The notes under the pieces are model-generated. The model was not told where the DNA came from. It worked only from the letters and a program-made list of their open reading frames with translations, and did no database searches. Shown here piece after piece: positions 42,583 to 53,300 of a stretch of DNA of 64,000 nt (the first letter of the stretch is position 1; each line of letters begins with the position of its first letter). The position numbers and the translations under genes are program-made. This stretch comes from Paraburkholderia bryophila (GTDB lineage Bacteria > Pseudomonadota > Gammaproteobacteria > Burkholderiales > Burkholderiaceae). The stretch spans positions 1,612,001-1,676,000 of the forward strand of contig NZ_JACCAS010000002.1 of NCBI RefSeq assembly GCF_013409255.1, read 5' to 3'.

Positions 42583-43659
42583 CTCATTTCCTCCCCTTCT
42601 CCTCGTTACACGCCCGTCACGTCTAGGTTCAGGCAAAGATTGCGCTGCGGGATCCGGTGCGTCGACGGCGGCTGAATCCTGCTGATCCGCCCACGTTTGC
42701 CATGCCCGATACAAACGGTTCGCCGACACGGCTTGCACGAAGCCGAGCCATTGGCCGACCAGTTCTGCCTCCACCCCGCTCTCAAACAGATCCGCCGCAA
42801 ACGTGTTTCGCAAGGTTTGCGGACTGGCTCGTGAAGCACGCGACGCGGCGATGCCCGCTGCGTCGATCAATGCGTCGACCGCGCGCAGCATGGTGGCCTT
42901 GTGCATCGGCCGCCCGGAAGGCGACGCGGGAAAAACCAGATTGCCGGCCAATTCCGACAGACGCCGCTCGGCGAGCCATGCGTCGAGGATGGCTGTGGCG
43001 AAGGGTGCAAGCCGGGTGCGCCGCATCAACATGGGGTTGGCCGATTCGATCGTGACCCAGGGCGACCCCACATTCACGCAACTAACCGAAAGCGCACCCG
43101 CTTCGCCGGTCTTCAACCCACCGCCGAGAAACACGGCGATCAACGCGCGATCGCGCCGTTCTCTCCAGCGCTGCGCCGCGGACAAATCCGGCAACGGTGA
43201 AAACAGGTGGGCAATCAGCGCGGTACGTTCAGCGTGGTTGAGAAACCCTGTGGGTTCGTTGTCGCGTGCGTTTCGCCAAGCCGCCTCGCCGTCCTGAGCG
43301 ATGAAACGTGCGGGGTTAGTCGACGCGGATTCGATTTCGCGCACATGATCCAGCACCCGCTCGATCAAGCGCAAATACCGGATACGCTGCGGTTTGCGAA
43401 TCTCAAGCCCACCAACAAATTCAGCGATGGTGTGCGTATCGACCGTAACGAGACTCTTCTGGCGTGCGGCCAGCCATTCGAGAAAGAGTCCCCATTGCGC
43501 CTGGTAGACTTCAGCGGACGAGCGTCGGAAATGTTGATTGGCGAGCCATGCGTCGAACGCGATTTGCGGATCGCGGCGCCAGTCTTCGCGCTGCTGATCG
43601 AATAGATCGGTGGATGGCGCAGGCCGTGGAACTGGGTCGGACAGATGGGGAGGTGACAT
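42577..43659 (-). CDS. Tyrosine-recombinase-like protein with degenerate active site
   Basis: 360 residues with an N-terminal SAM-like core-binding domain (FRRSSAEVYQAQWGLFLEWL) and a phage-integrase-like catalytic domain. The catalytic set is mostly altered: the first Arg is Lys183 (GGGLKTGEAGAL), the HxxR box reads SPQTLRNTFA with Gln281 for His and Arg284 kept, the second His box is LGF (Phe307), and only Tyr317 (NRLYRAW) is retained. It probably cannot recombine efficiently and may instead bind DNA near the origin. Family identity is sure; activity is doubtful. Confidence 0.85.
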   Translation of the reverse strand: MSPPHLSDPVPRPAPSTDLFDQQREDWRRDPQIAFDAWLANQHFRRSSAEVYQAQWGLFLEWLAARQKSLVTVDTHTIAEFVGGLEIRKPQRIRYLRLIERVLDHVREIESASTNPARFIAQDGEAAWRNARDNEPTGFLNHAERTALIAHLFSPLPDLSAAQRWRERRDRALIAVFLGGGLKTGEAGALSVSCVNVGSPWVTIESANPMLMRRTRLAPFATAILDAWLAERRLSELAGNLVFPASPSGRPMHKATMLRAVDALIDAAGIAASRASRASPQTLRNTFAADLFESGVEAELVGQWLGFVQAVSANRLYRAWQTWADQQDSAAVDAPDPAAQSLPEPRRDGRVTRRRGGNEP

Positions 43660-43721
43660 GAGCTATCTTTCCGTTAGTTGCACACATTGTAGGTGGCAAC
43701 CGGCGAAAAATCAGCCCCGAA

Positions 43722-44132
43722 TCAGTCGCCCCAAGCTCGCGCGCGTTTCAGCGGAGCGTCTTGCGCAGCAGGTTGCGCAGCAGGTTGCGCAGCGCGACGA
43801 GCGGCTTCCTCATAGGCGCAGACGGCGAACGCGAACACCGCGGGCAACGCGGTGGACGTACCGAAGTCCACGCCTTCGTCAGTTTCGGGATAAGGCAGAT
43901 CGGACGGGCGCTGAAACAGCCCGAGCATGATCGCGTCATGTCGGCTCGCAAACCCTAGGTCGGCCAGCGCCTCCGCCTCGATGGCATGCAGCAGCCGCCA
44001 CGTGAGCGGCACCTCTTGCACGATGTAGCGCGCGGCGATATTGCGCACGATGCGTTCGAGATCGCGCGCCGCGGTTTGATAGCGCAGCGCGGCCAGAGCG
44101 TGGTCGGCATGGTCGGTTGTCAGGTCGTTCAT
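43722..44132 (-). CDS. Hypothetical protein with AAQP repeat
   Basis: 136 residues, helical, no known family. Segments RYIVQEVPLTWRLLHAIEAEALADLGFASRHD and LPAVFAFAVCAYEEAARR are recognisable as compact helices. Near the C-terminus a 12-bp DNA unit repeats in tandem to give AAQPAAQPAAQ. ATG at 44132; about 110 bp separate it from the XRE regulator. Confidence 0.65.
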   Translation of the reverse strand: MNDLTTDHADHALAALRYQTAARDLERIVRNIAARYIVQEVPLTWRLLHAIEAEALADLGFASRHDAIMLGLFQRPSDLPYPETDEGVDFGTSTALPAVFAFAVCAYEEAARRAAQPAAQPAAQDAPLKRARAWGD

Positions 44133-44240
44133 TGTCGGCTCCAGTCGATAGCCAATACTGTACAAACATACAGTGTTTGGCGCAACCTCATCCGACGAAC
44201 GGTTCATCCCGCTACGCGCGACTAACGGTGAGCTTGCGCG

Positions 44241-44888
44241 TCAGCCGTGAATCACCACCAGCAGGGCTTTCGCCTCACCCTTGCCGGCGTTGCGGATGGC
44301 GTGCGGTTCGTCGGCGACATAACGCGCGGTGTCCGCGGTCTTGAGCCGTTTCGTCGTGCCGGCGGCCTCGATTTCTATCGATCCGTGCAGCACGGTGAGG
44401 TGTTCGCGCGTGCCGGGTTCGTGCGCATTCGACACCAACGCCCCGCCCGCTTGCAGCGTCAACTCGTACCACTCGAACTTGCCGGCCAGCTCGATCGGCC
44501 CCCACACCCGCAACTGATACTTGGCTTCGTGCCCGCTCAACGTGGGAATGTCGTGCGGACCGGAGACGGCAATCGCCTCCGGCGCCTTTTGCGGCGCGAA
44601 CAGCGAATCGAGACTGACACCGAGCGCATTGGTCAGCCGCCACGCGACCGCAATCGTCGGATTCGCCTTGTCGCGCTCGATCTCAGATAGCATCGATTTC
44701 GACACGCCGGCCGCGCGCGACAGATCGTCGAGCGTCATGCGCCGTTCGGCGCGCAAACGCTGAATGTGTTCGCCGACACGCGGCGGCGCCGCGATCGCGG
44801 CCACTGGCCCCGCGCCCGCAGCACCTGCAGCAGGCGCCGCAGCGGCTGCTGCGCGGCGAATACCCGAACTTGCCATTTCCTGACCCAT
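44241..44888 (-). CDS. XRE-cupin transcriptional regulator
   Basis: 215 residues. Ala/Pro-rich N-terminus (1-37), then an XRE HTH (about 38-92: LRAERRMTLDDLSRAAGVSKSMLSEIERDKANPT) and a C-terminal cupin (about 130-212: EWYELTLQAGGALVSNAHEPGTREHLTVLHGSIEIE). This architecture regulates amino-acid and polyamine catabolism. It is divergent from kbl-tdh, the threonine pathway, which it probably controls. Start at 44888; Met5 is possible. Confidence 0.92.
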   Translation of the reverse strand: MGQEMASSGIRRAAAAAAPAAGAAGAGPVAAIAAPPRVGEHIQRLRAERRMTLDDLSRAAGVSKSMLSEIERDKANPTIAVAWRLTNALGVSLDSLFAPQKAPEAIAVSGPHDIPTLSGHEAKYQLRVWGPIELAGKFEWYELTLQAGGALVSNAHEPGTREHLTVLHGSIEIEAAGTTKRLKTADTARYVADEPHAIRNAGKGEAKALLVVIHG

Positions 44889-44900
44889 CGTTTAGAGTTG

Positions 44901-44952
44901 TTCGATATATCGGATTTTAGTTCGGAAAAACGAAAATATCCGCTAAAACTGA
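44901..44952. promoter_or_regulatory. Putative XRE operator/divergent promoter
   Basis: TTCGATATATCGGA (44901-44914) is an imperfect palindrome, followed by an inverted CGGAT...ATCCG pair around 44911-44942. The stretch lies between the regulator and kbl. Confidence 0.4.
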
Positions 44953-45037
44953 CAGCCGACTATAACAGGCCGCCTCGTGGTCGCACATGCCGAACACGCT
45001 GACACAGGCGCTCTCACCCATTTCAGGAGTCTGGTTC

Positions 45038-46237
45038 ATGCGTGACCAATATCTCGCCCATCTGCGCGGCAGTCTGGAGCAGATCCGCGCCGACGGCTTT
45101 TACAAGAACGAACGCGTGATCGCCAGCCCGCAGTCGGCCGACATTCGTCTCGCCAACGGTGCGGACGTGTTGAATTTCTGCGCGAACAACTATCTGGGAC
45201 TGGCGAACGACGCGCGTCTGATCGAAGCCGCCAAGCAAGGCCTGGATCACGACGGCTTCGGCATGGCGTCGGTGCGTTTTATTTGCGGCACGCAAAGCGT
45301 GCACAAGGAACTCGAGTCGGCGCTCGCCGCGTTCCTGCAAACCGACGACTGTATTCTCTACTCCAGTTGTTTCGACGCAAACGGCGGCTTGTTCGAAACG
45401 CTGCTCGACGATAACGACGCGATCATTAGCGACGAACTGAATCACGCGAGCATTATCGACGGCGTGCGGCTTTCGAAGGCGAAGCGCTTTCGCTACAAGA
45501 ACAACGACCTTGCCGATCTCGAAGCGCGGCTGAAAGAAGCCGACGCAGCCGGCGCGCGCTTCAAACTGATCGCGACCGACGGCGTGTTCTCGATGGACGG
45601 CATCATCGCCGACCTAGCCGGCATCTGCGACCTTGCCGATCGTTACGGCGCACTGGTCATGGTTGACGATTCGCACGCAGTGGGTTTCGTCGGCGAACAC
45701 GGTCGCGGCACGCCGGAACATTGCGGGGTGCTGTCGCGCGTCGACATCATCACGGGTACGTTGGGTAAAGCGCTGGGTGGGGCATCGGGCGGCTACGTCG
45801 CGGCGCGCAAGGAAATCATCGAGTTGTTGCGCCAGCGCTCGCGTCCCTATCTGTTCTCGAACACGTTGACGCCGAGCATTGCCGCTGCGTCGCTGAAAGT
45901 GCTCGAACTGCTCGCGAGCGACGAAGGCGCGCAACTGCGCGCACGCGTGCGCGAAAACGGCGCGCACTTCCGCGGCAAGATGAGCGCGCTCGGTTTCACG
46001 CTCGTGCCCGGCGAACATCCCATCATTCCGGTCATGCTCGGCGACGCGCAACTCGCGTCGAAGATGGCGGATGCCTTGTTGAAGGAAGGTGTCTACGTGG
46101 TCGGCTTTTCGTTCCCGGTGGTGCCGAAGGGGCGCGCTCGCATCCGCACGCAGATGAGCGCCGCGCACACCACGGAACAGATCGATCGCGCCGTGGATGC
46201 GTTTGCGCGCGTCGGCCGTGAACTTGGCGTGATCTGA
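45038..46237 (+). CDS. kbl: Glycine C-acetyltransferase (2-amino-3-ketobutyrate CoA ligase)
   Basis: 399 residues, PLP-dependent alpha-oxoamine synthase. Conserved segments: [14 protein letters not shown] (about residue 44), [40 protein letters not shown] (PLP Asp/His, about 207-224) and [14 protein letters not shown] with the PLP-binding Lys about 244. It cleaves 2-amino-3-ketobutyrate from Tdh into glycine and acetyl-CoA. ATG at 45038 is placed by AGGAG. tdh follows after 13 bp. Confidence 0.97.
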   Translation: MRDQYLAHLRGSLEQIRADGFYKNERVIASPQSADIRLANGADVLNFCANNYLGLANDARLIEAAKQGLDHDGFGMASVRFICGTQSVHKELESALAAFLQTDDCILYSSCFDANGGLFETLLDDNDAIISDELNHASIIDGVRLSKAKRFRYKNNDLADLEARLKEADAAGARFKLIATDGVFSMDGIIADLAGICDLADRYGALVMVDDSHAVGFVGEHGRGTPEHCGVLSRVDIITGTLGKALGGASGGYVAARKEIIELLRQRSRPYLFSNTLTPSIAAASLKVLELLASDEGAQLRARVRENGAHFRGKMSALGFTLVPGEHPIIPVMLGDAQLASKMADALLKEGVYVVGFSFPVVPKGRARIRTQMSAAHTTEQIDRAVDAFARVGRELGVI

Positions 46238-46250
46238 TCCGGAGGCGTAC

Positions 46251-47282
46251 ATGAAAGCATTGGCAAAACTCGAACGCGCACCGGGCCTCACGCTCACGGA
46301 CGTCGCGAAACCTGAAGTCGGCCACAACGACGTGATGATCCGCATCACGCGCACCGCGATTTGCGGCACCGACATTCATATCTGGAAGTGGGACGACTGG
46401 GCCCAAAAAACGATTCCGGTGCCGATGCATGTCGGTCACGAATACGTCGGCGAAATCGTCGAGATGGGCCAGGAAGTGCGCGGCTTTGCGATCGGCGATC
46501 GCGTGTCGGGCGAAGGGCATATCACCTGCGGTTTCTGTCGCAACTGCCGCGCAGGCCGTCGGCATTTGTGCCGCAATACGGTGGGCGTCGGCGTGAATCG
46601 CGAAGGCGCGTTCGCCGAGTTTCTGGTGATTCCGGCCTTCAACGCATTCAAGATTCCGCCGGAGATTTCCGACGACCTCGCCGCGATTTTCGATCCGTTC
46701 GGCAATGCCACGCACACGGCGCTGTCGTTCAATCTGGTCGGCGAAGACGTGCTGATAACCGGTGCGGGACCGATCGGCATCATGGCGGTGGCGATCGCGA
46801 AACACGTCGGCGCGCGCAATGTCGTGATTACCGACGTCAACGATTACCGGCTCGAACTCGCGCGCAAGATGGGTGCGACGCGCGCGGTGAATGTTTCGCG
46901 TGAATCGCTGCGTGACGTGATGGCGGATCTGCACATGGCCGAAGGTTTCGACGTCGGCCTCGAAATGTCCGGCGTGCCGAGCGCGTTCACCAGCATGCTC
47001 GACGCGATGAACCATGGCGGCAAGATCGCGTTGCTCGGCATTCCGCCGGCGCAGACCGCGATCGACTGGACGCAGGTGATCTTCAAAGGCCTCGAAATCA
47101 AGGGCATTTATGGCCGCGAGATGTTCGAGACCTGGTACAAGATGGTCGCGATGCTGCAGAGCGGGTTGGATCTGTCGCCGATCCTGACGCACCATTTCAA
47201 GGTTGACGACTATCAGGAAGCCTTTGCCACGATGCTCTCAGGCGAGAGCGGCAAGGTGATTCTCGATTGGACGGCTGCTTGA
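46251..47282 (+). CDS. tdh: L-threonine 3-dehydrogenase
   Basis: 343 residues, zinc-dependent medium-chain dehydrogenase. Catalytic zinc ligands in [11 protein letters not shown] (Cys38 region) and GHEYVGEI; structural zinc cysteines in [18 protein letters not shown] site [18 protein letters not shown] (about 170-187). It oxidises threonine to 2-amino-3-ketobutyrate, the substrate of Kbl. A GGAGG ribosome site precedes the ATG. A strong terminator follows. Confidence 0.97.
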   Translation: MKALAKLERAPGLTLTDVAKPEVGHNDVMIRITRTAICGTDIHIWKWDDWAQKTIPVPMHVGHEYVGEIVEMGQEVRGFAIGDRVSGEGHITCGFCRNCRAGRRHLCRNTVGVGVNREGAFAEFLVIPAFNAFKIPPEISDDLAAIFDPFGNATHTALSFNLVGEDVLITGAGPIGIMAVAIAKHVGARNVVITDVNDYRLELARKMGATRAVNVSRESLRDVMADLHMAEGFDVGLEMSGVPSAFTSMLDAMNHGGKIALLGIPPAQTAIDWTQVIFKGLEIKGIYGREMFETWYKMVAMLQSGLDLSPILTHHFKVDDYQEAFATMLSGESGKVILDWTAA

Positions 47283-47316
47283 GTTAGCCCCGCAGCAGCA
47301 GCAACGCAACAACGCT

Positions 47317-47355
47317 AAAACGCCCGCAGCGCGCTCACCCGCCTGCGGGCGTTTT
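47317..47355. terminator. Terminator shared by tdh and the YceI-family gene
   Basis: AAAACGCCCGCAG / CTGCGGGCGTTTT, a perfect 13-bp stem with a 13-base loop. The right arm lies inside the 3' end of the convergent YceI-family gene. Confidence 0.85.
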
Positions 47356-47997
47356 CACGAACTCCGCCTGAATGCGCACGTGAATGTCGTCGCCGACGGC
47401 TGGATACCACGTCGCCAAACCAAATTTCGCGCGGCTGAAGTGCCCCTCTGCTGAAAATCCTAGCGTGTCCTGTTTCGTCAGCGGATCGGGGGCGAAGCCG
47501 TTGAACGTGACGTCGAGCGTGACCGGTTGCGTCACGCCGTGAATCGTCAGATCGCCCGTCAATGTGCCGCGCGACTCATCCGTGCGCTCAAAACGTGTGC
47601 TCACGAAGCGAATCTCCGGATAACGCTCCACGTCGAGCAGGCTGGCGCTTTTCACCATCTTGTCGAGCAGCGGCACGTTCGTATCGATGCTCGCGGCATC
47701 GATCGTGATCGACGTCGTGCTCTTATCCAACCCGCCTTCATTCCAGTCAAGTTGCCCCTTCTTGCGATCGAAGCGGATCTGAAAGCGCGTGTACTTGAAG
47801 TGATCGATGTCGAAAGTCACGCTGGTATGGTTCGGGTCGACCTCGTAGCGGCCGGCCGGCACACGGGCCTCGTTCTGACTGACCGAATGCGTGAGTACCT
47901 GAATCGGCGTGCAGGCCATCGCGCTTAAAAGCATTGCGCCGAGCAAGCCTCGCATTAAGGCGCGTGCAAAGCTGGCACAAGCAGTTGATGAATTCAT
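47335..47997 (-). CDS. YceI-family lipoprotein
   Basis: 220 residues. Signal peptide with lipobox LLSAMAC (Cys about 29), then the YceI beta-barrel: YEVDPNHTSVTFDIDHFKYTRF, LTGDLTIHGVTQPVTLDVTF and GFSAEGHFSRAKFGL. YceI proteins bind isoprenoid-type lipids in a lipocalin-like pocket; a role near isoprenoid metabolism is possible but only inferred. ATG at 47997. Divergent from the TetR gene, which may regulate it. Confidence 0.9.
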   Translation of the reverse strand: MNSSTACASFARALMRGLLGAMLLSAMACTPIQVLTHSVSQNEARVPAGRYEVDPNHTSVTFDIDHFKYTRFQIRFDRKKGQLDWNEGGLDKSTTSITIDAASIDTNVPLLDKMVKSASLLDVERYPEIRFVSTRFERTDESRGTLTGDLTIHGVTQPVTLDVTFNGFAPDPLTKQDTLGFSAEGHFSRAKFGLATWYPAVGDDIHVRIQAEFVKTPAGG

Positions 47998-48105
47998 GAC
48001 GTTCGTTCCGGTTGACCGATCACGACCAAGATAGCAGGTCGCGTCGCTCATCCGCAAAACACATCAAGACTTGACGAAGGAGAATGATCGTTCTACTCTT
48101 CGCTC

Positions 48106-48810
48106 ATGGCTAACGACACTCAAACAGAATCGACGGTGCCCGGCAGCGCGCGCGAGCGGCTGCTCGAAGCGGCCGAGGCGTTGATCTACGCCGGCGGCAT
48201 CCATGCCACCGGTGTGGACGCGATCGTCAAGCAGTCCGGTACCGCACGCAAAAGCTTCTACACGCACTTCGAATCGAAGGATGCGTTGGTGGCGGCCGCA
48301 CTCGAACGGCGTGACGAACGTTGGATGAACTGGTTTATCGCCGGCACGCAGCAACGCGGCAAGACGGCTCGAAAGCGTCTGCTCGGCATGTTCGACGTGT
48401 TGCGCGAATGGTTTGAGTCGGCGGATTTTCACGGCTGCGCGTTTCTAAACGCGGCCGGCGAAATTGCCTCGGCGGACGATCCGATCCGGATCGTCGCACG
48501 TGGACATAAGGAACGCCTGCTCGCTTTCGTGCGAACGCAGTGCGATGAGTTCGCGGCGGAGTCGGGCATGGAGGGCCGCCGCGCCGCGCGCCTGTCGCGT
48601 CAGTGGCTGGTGCTGCTCGATGGCGCGATTGCCGTGGCGCTGGTGAGCGGCGAGTCCGATGCGGCACTCGACGCGCAGTCTATGGCGCGCACCGTATTGG
48701 AAGCGGAGTCCGTCAGCGAGGCCGACGCGTCCATAAGCAGAGCGACCAACGCGTCTTCGAGCAAGAACAAACCGAGCAAACGACCGCCATCCCGGCGCAC
48801 CGCAACCTGA
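48106..48810 (+). CDS. TetR-family transcriptional regulator
   Basis: 234 residues. HTH at about 18-60 (RERLLEAAEALIYAGGIHATGVDAIVKQSGTARKSFYTHFESKDALV), C-terminal ligand domain with CAFLNAAGEIA. A Ser/Lys-rich tail of about 30 residues ends in KPPSRRTAT-like sequence. It is divergent from the YceI-family gene and 18 bp upstream of the NTF2-like gene on its own strand. Confidence 0.92.
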   Translation: MANDTQTESTVPGSARERLLEAAEALIYAGGIHATGVDAIVKQSGTARKSFYTHFESKDALVAAALERRDERWMNWFIAGTQQRGKTARKRLLGMFDVLREWFESADFHGCAFLNAAGEIASADDPIRIVARGHKERLLAFVRTQCDEFAAESGMEGRRAARLSRQWLVLLDGAIAVALVSGESDAALDAQSMARTVLEAESVSEADASISRATNASSSKNKPSKRPPSRRTAT

Positions 48811-48828
48811 CTGAAGTGAGGAAACATC

Positions 48829-49308
48829 ATGGCCGATCCAACCGAAACCCGCCCGCCGCTGCCGCCGTTCACGCGCGAAACCGCCATCCAGAAAGTGCGT
48901 GCCGCTGAAGACGGCTGGAACACCCGCGACCCGGAACGCGTGTCGCTCGCGTATACCGTCGATAGCCGCTGGCGCAACCGCGCCGAGTTCACGAATGGCC
49001 GCGCGGAGATCGTCGGCCTGTTGCGTCGCAAATGGGCGAAGGAACTCGACTACCGTTTGATCAAGGAGCTCTGGGCGTTTACCGACAACCGTATCGCCGT
49101 CCGCTTTGCCTACGAATGGCATGACGACTCGAACAACTGGTTCCGCTCCTACGGCAATGAGAATTGGGAGTTCGACGAGCATGGCTTGATGGCGCACCGT
49201 CACGCGAGCATCAACGACATGCCGATCCGCGAAGCCGACCGGCTGTATCACTGGCCGCTCGGACGTCGTCCGGACGATCATCCGAGTTTGTCCGACCTCG
49301 GTCTTTAA
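48829..49308 (+). CDS. DUF1348, NTF2-like small protein
   Basis: 159 residues, SnoaL/NTF2 fold of DUF1348: [29 protein letters not shown] (about 25-53), [29 protein letters not shown] (about 90-118) and [13 protein letters not shown] small cone-shaped pocket protein with no assigned reaction. It follows TetR closely and is probably co-transcribed. Confidence 0.92.
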   Translation: MADPTETRPPLPPFTRETAIQKVRAAEDGWNTRDPERVSLAYTVDSRWRNRAEFTNGRAEIVGLLRRKWAKELDYRLIKELWAFTDNRIAVRFAYEWHDDSNNWFRSYGNENWEFDEHGLMAHRHASINDMPIREADRLYHWPLGRRPDDHPSLSDLGL

Positions 49309-49522
49309 CCGCTCCTTCGAGAAAGCCGCCGCGTCTTCACGGCTCTGCCATCGGTTCTCCGTTATTGTTCTGGTTCCAGGCTGCGGGGCACGACTTGTGC
49401 CCGCGCGCCCGAGCGTGTCCTCCACATCGCCCGTGCGGGTTGAGGTACAGTGCGCGACGGGCGGCAAGCACGACTATCCAGAACATAGATGACGCCGGCG
49501 CTCGACCGGTGGCGGAGAAGAC

Positions 49523-50041
49523 ATGTATTTTCGGCAGATCAGGAAGACCATCCGACATACCGCGGTTGCACTCGTCGCGAGTCTGGCCGCGGCCTCCGCG
49601 GCGCACGCGGGAAGCTGGTGCGACGGCGGCGTATGGGTCGACGCGATGCTCGGCTCGTACCACATCGATCCCGATCCCGGCACTCACTTCGAGCAATTCA
49701 ACCCGGGCCTTGGCGTGGAATGCTGGCTCAACAACCAGTGGGCCCTGACGGCCGGCGGCTTTCGCAACTCGCTGCGCCGGCCGTCCTATTACGGCGGTGG
49801 GGTCTGGGCGCCGGAGTTCGCGCACTGGGGCATCGTGCGGATCGCGGCGATGGGTGGGATCATCTCCGGCTATAACTACGGCAACTGGGGCCTGGGCCGC
49901 GATCATACGATCGGACCGGTGGTCGCGCCGATCGTGATGGTCGAATACAAACGTGTGGGCGCGAACTTCATCGTGATTCCGCCGATCCCGTCGGATCACC
50001 TGCCGTTCACGATCGGGTTTCAGGTGAAGGTGAAGTTCTGA
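49523..50041 (+). CDS. Small outer-membrane beta-barrel-like protein
   Basis: 172 residues with a signal peptide (cleavage after AHA, about residue 29) and a Gly/aromatic-rich mature domain (GVWVDAMLGSYHIDP, GLGVECWLNNQWALTAGGF, FTIGFQVKVKF). The C-terminal Phe of the last strand is the typical BAM recognition residue. It has eight or so short beta strands, like PagP or OmpW-size barrels; substrate unknown. Confidence 0.75.
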   Translation: MYFRQIRKTIRHTAVALVASLAAASAAHAGSWCDGGVWVDAMLGSYHIDPDPGTHFEQFNPGLGVECWLNNQWALTAGGFRNSLRRPSYYGGGVWAPEFAHWGIVRIAAMGGIISGYNYGNWGLGRDHTIGPVVAPIVMVEYKRVGANFIVIPPIPSDHLPFTIGFQVKVKF

Positions 50042-50372
50042 TTGATCTGCCGCCGGATTCGTCCGGCGGATGCTTGACTGACTGGCAACACCCTCCCCCT
50101 CGCATGCAGCGGCGCGCGTCAGATTGACTGGCGTCTTCGTCCTGCCATTGCTGCAAGCTGCCTCGACTCGCCTCCCAATCTGGGGAGTTACGGTCGCCCT
50201 CCCAATCCATGACACTCAAGACCTCGCATAGAGAGGCCGGATATCTCCCATCCGGGCTATCGCAATCGTCACGAACCTCGTGAGCTTGCTGGCTATTTTC
50301 GGAAAGCCTGTATCTGTCGATAACGCGTCGTTGTTTCAGTAGCCATCCCCTTTCCAGAAGGAAATCGCTGTT
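50042..50372. other. Intergenic region upstream of the NRPS
   Basis: About 330 bp. It starts with a TTCG-loop hairpin at 50050-50069; the remainder must include the NRPS promoter, which I cannot place. Confidence 0.4.
50050..50069. terminator. UUCG-loop hairpin
   Basis: CCGCCGGA TTCG TCCGGCGG just after the barrel-protein stop. No U-tract, so function is only likely. Confidence 0.45.
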
Positions 50373-53300
50373 GTGAACAGATCCAGGCACATCGCATTGC
50401 AAGCATTGACCGCACCCCAACTTGAGATGTGGTTTGCGCAACAACTCGCTCCGGAAAATCCTCGATTCGACGTTTGTTTTTATCTGGAGATTCATGGTCC
50501 TGTCGATACCGTTGTATTCAGGCAGGCTTTACAGCAATTCGTTTCTGAAGCCGAGGCGTTGCACATTCGTTTCGTCGATACGGCTGGCTGCCCGATGCAG
50601 GAACTCATCGGGCCGCCCCCGTTACCATTCGATTGTGTCGATCTGTCCGGCGACGCCGCTCCGTTCCAGGCGGCGCTTCACGCAATGCGGGTCGACGCCT
50701 CGACTATTCTCGACCTCGTCGAAGGACCCCTCTTCAAGTACGCCCTGTTCAAGCTGGATAGCGAGCATTTTCTCTGGTACCAGCGCTACCACCACATTGC
50801 ATTCGACGGCGCCAGCATTCCGCTTGCGGCCCACCGGGTCGGCGCGATCTATTCGGCGTTAATGCAGGAGCGTCCCATCGCAGCGGCGAACTTTGCGCCG
50901 CTCGACGTGTTGCTACAGAGCGATGCCGCGTACCGACGCTCTGCCCGCTACGCGAGTGATCGCGACTATTGGCGCGATTACGTCGCTGAATTGTCCGGCG
51001 CAACGACGATGACGGGCGGCCCGCCTGATGCGGGCGGTCTGTTCCGGCGACGTTCGATCGAGTTGTCACAGTCTTTGACGGCGGCGCTGGCGGTTGCAGA
51101 AACACCGTTCTGCAAATGGCCACAGTTGCTCACCGCGATCGTGGCAGCCTACATGTTGCGCATGGCTAATCTCGGGAGCGGTGTTTTCGACTTCCCGATT
51201 GCAGCGCGGGCGAAGGACACGCGCGCAACGCCCGGCATGTTCGCCAACGTGTTGCCGCTGAAGGTGTCGATGTCGAATGACGACACATTGGCCACGCTGA
51301 CCCAGCGTGTCGATAGCGAGATATTCAGACACCTGAAGCACCAGTATTTCCGCGGTAAGGACATCCGGCACATGCTGGGCACAGCCGCGGCACCGATTTT
51401 CGGCCCCCGGATCAATATCGTCCCGCTCGACGATTCGTGGCGTTTCGACGGCTATCCGGCCACATTGCATGCGCTGTCGAACGGCCTCGTCAACGATTTC
51501 GCCGTGACGGTAATGGGGCAGCCGGGCAGGCCTGGCTTCGTGTTGCATATCGACGCCAATACGAATCTGTATGACGATGCCAGCGTCGCGGCGCATGGTC
51601 GACGGTTGCGGCAATTCATCGAGAGCGTGCTTGCCGATCCGCAACAGCCCCTCAGCCGCATCGATCTGCTCGGGCACGACGAAAGGCGTCTTCTGCTCGA
51701 CACCTGGAATGCCACGTCGCGGCCCTATCCGGACCAGCTTTGCATCCATCAGCTCGTCCAGCACCAGGCCGACCGCCATCCCGATGCCGTTGCGATCAGA
51801 GTCGGCAACGAGTCGCTCAGCTATGCCGCACTCGACGCGCGTGCCAACCAGCTAGCCCGGCACCTGCTCGACCTGGGCGTCGCGCCCGAGACCCGCGTTG
51901 CCGTTTGCGCGCAGCGCACGCCCGCGCTCGTTGTTGCGATGCTCGCCATTGTCAGGGCAGGTGGCGCGTACGTCCCACTGGATCCCGTCTCTCCCGGATC
52001 GCGTCTCGTCCACATCGTCCACGACGCCGCGCCCGCCATGCTGATTGCCGACCGGACCGGATGTTCCGCTTTCGGTGATCTACTGCCCGGCACGCTCCCG
52101 CTTATCGATCTCGACGCCGAAACGCCCTGCTGGGGCGACCAGTCGCAATCCCCGCTCAGGTTGGATGGCCATGAAGCCGCCGGGCTCGCCTACGTGATCT
52201 ATACGTCGGGCTCCACCGGGCTGCCGAAGGGTGTCATGGTCGAGCATCGGCAGCTTGTCAATCTGGTCTGCTGGCATATCGAGCGCTTCGGTCTGCGGCC
52301 CGGATGCGCCAGCACCGCGACGGCCGGCCTGGCCTTCGATGCCACCGCGTGGGAAATCTGGCCCGTTCTCGCCAGCGGCGCCACCTTGCTGCTGCCGCCC
52401 CCGGGTCTGGCCGCCGATCCTGCCGCGCTGCTCCACTGGTGGCGGGATCAACCGGTCGATACCGCGTTCCTCGTCACGCCGCTCGCGCTGCTCGCGATCG
52501 ACGCCGGTCTGCCTCCCGGTCTGCGCCGCCTGCTGGTCGGCGGCGACCGCCTTGCGCAGCGTCCCGCGGCGCTGCCCGCGGCCGTCGAACTGGTCAACAA
52601 CTACGGCCCCACCGAAACGACCGTGGTCGCCACGTCGGGTATCGTCCACCCCGGCGACGCCGTGCCGACCATCGGCAGGCCGATCGCGAACACCCGCATC
52701 TATCTGCTGGACGCACAGCTCGAACCGGTGCCGCTGGGGGCCGTGGGGGAGCTGTACATTGGTGGCGCGGGCGTGGCACGCGGCTATCTGAACCAGCCGG
52801 AACTGACCACGCAACGCTTCCTGCACGATCCGTTCGCCGGTGCGCCCGACGCCCGTATGTACCGCACCGGCGATCTCGCCCGCTATCGGCCCGACGGCAA
52901 CCTGATGTTCCTCGGGCGCAATGACGAGCAGGTGAAGATCCGGGGTTTCCGGATCGAACCGGGAGAGATCGAGGTCCAGCTCGCGACCCACCCCGAGGTG
53001 CGGGAAGCGGTCGTGCTCGCGCGCGTCGATCAACCGGGCGAAGCGCGTCTGGTCGGCTACGTCACGCTGCACGATGGCGCGACGGCCGGTGCCGGACTGC
53101 CGGGCGAGCTGCGTGCCCACCTTGAGCGCCGGCTGCCGGACTACATGGTCCCGTCCGCGTTCGTTCATCTTGAGCGGTTGCCGCTCACTCCGAACGGCAA
53201 GCTCGACCGCAAGGCGCTGCCTGCGCCGCCGGACGACGCGTTCAGCCTGCAGCAGTACGCCGCACCGCAAGGTGAGACTGAAACGATGCTGGCCACGCTC

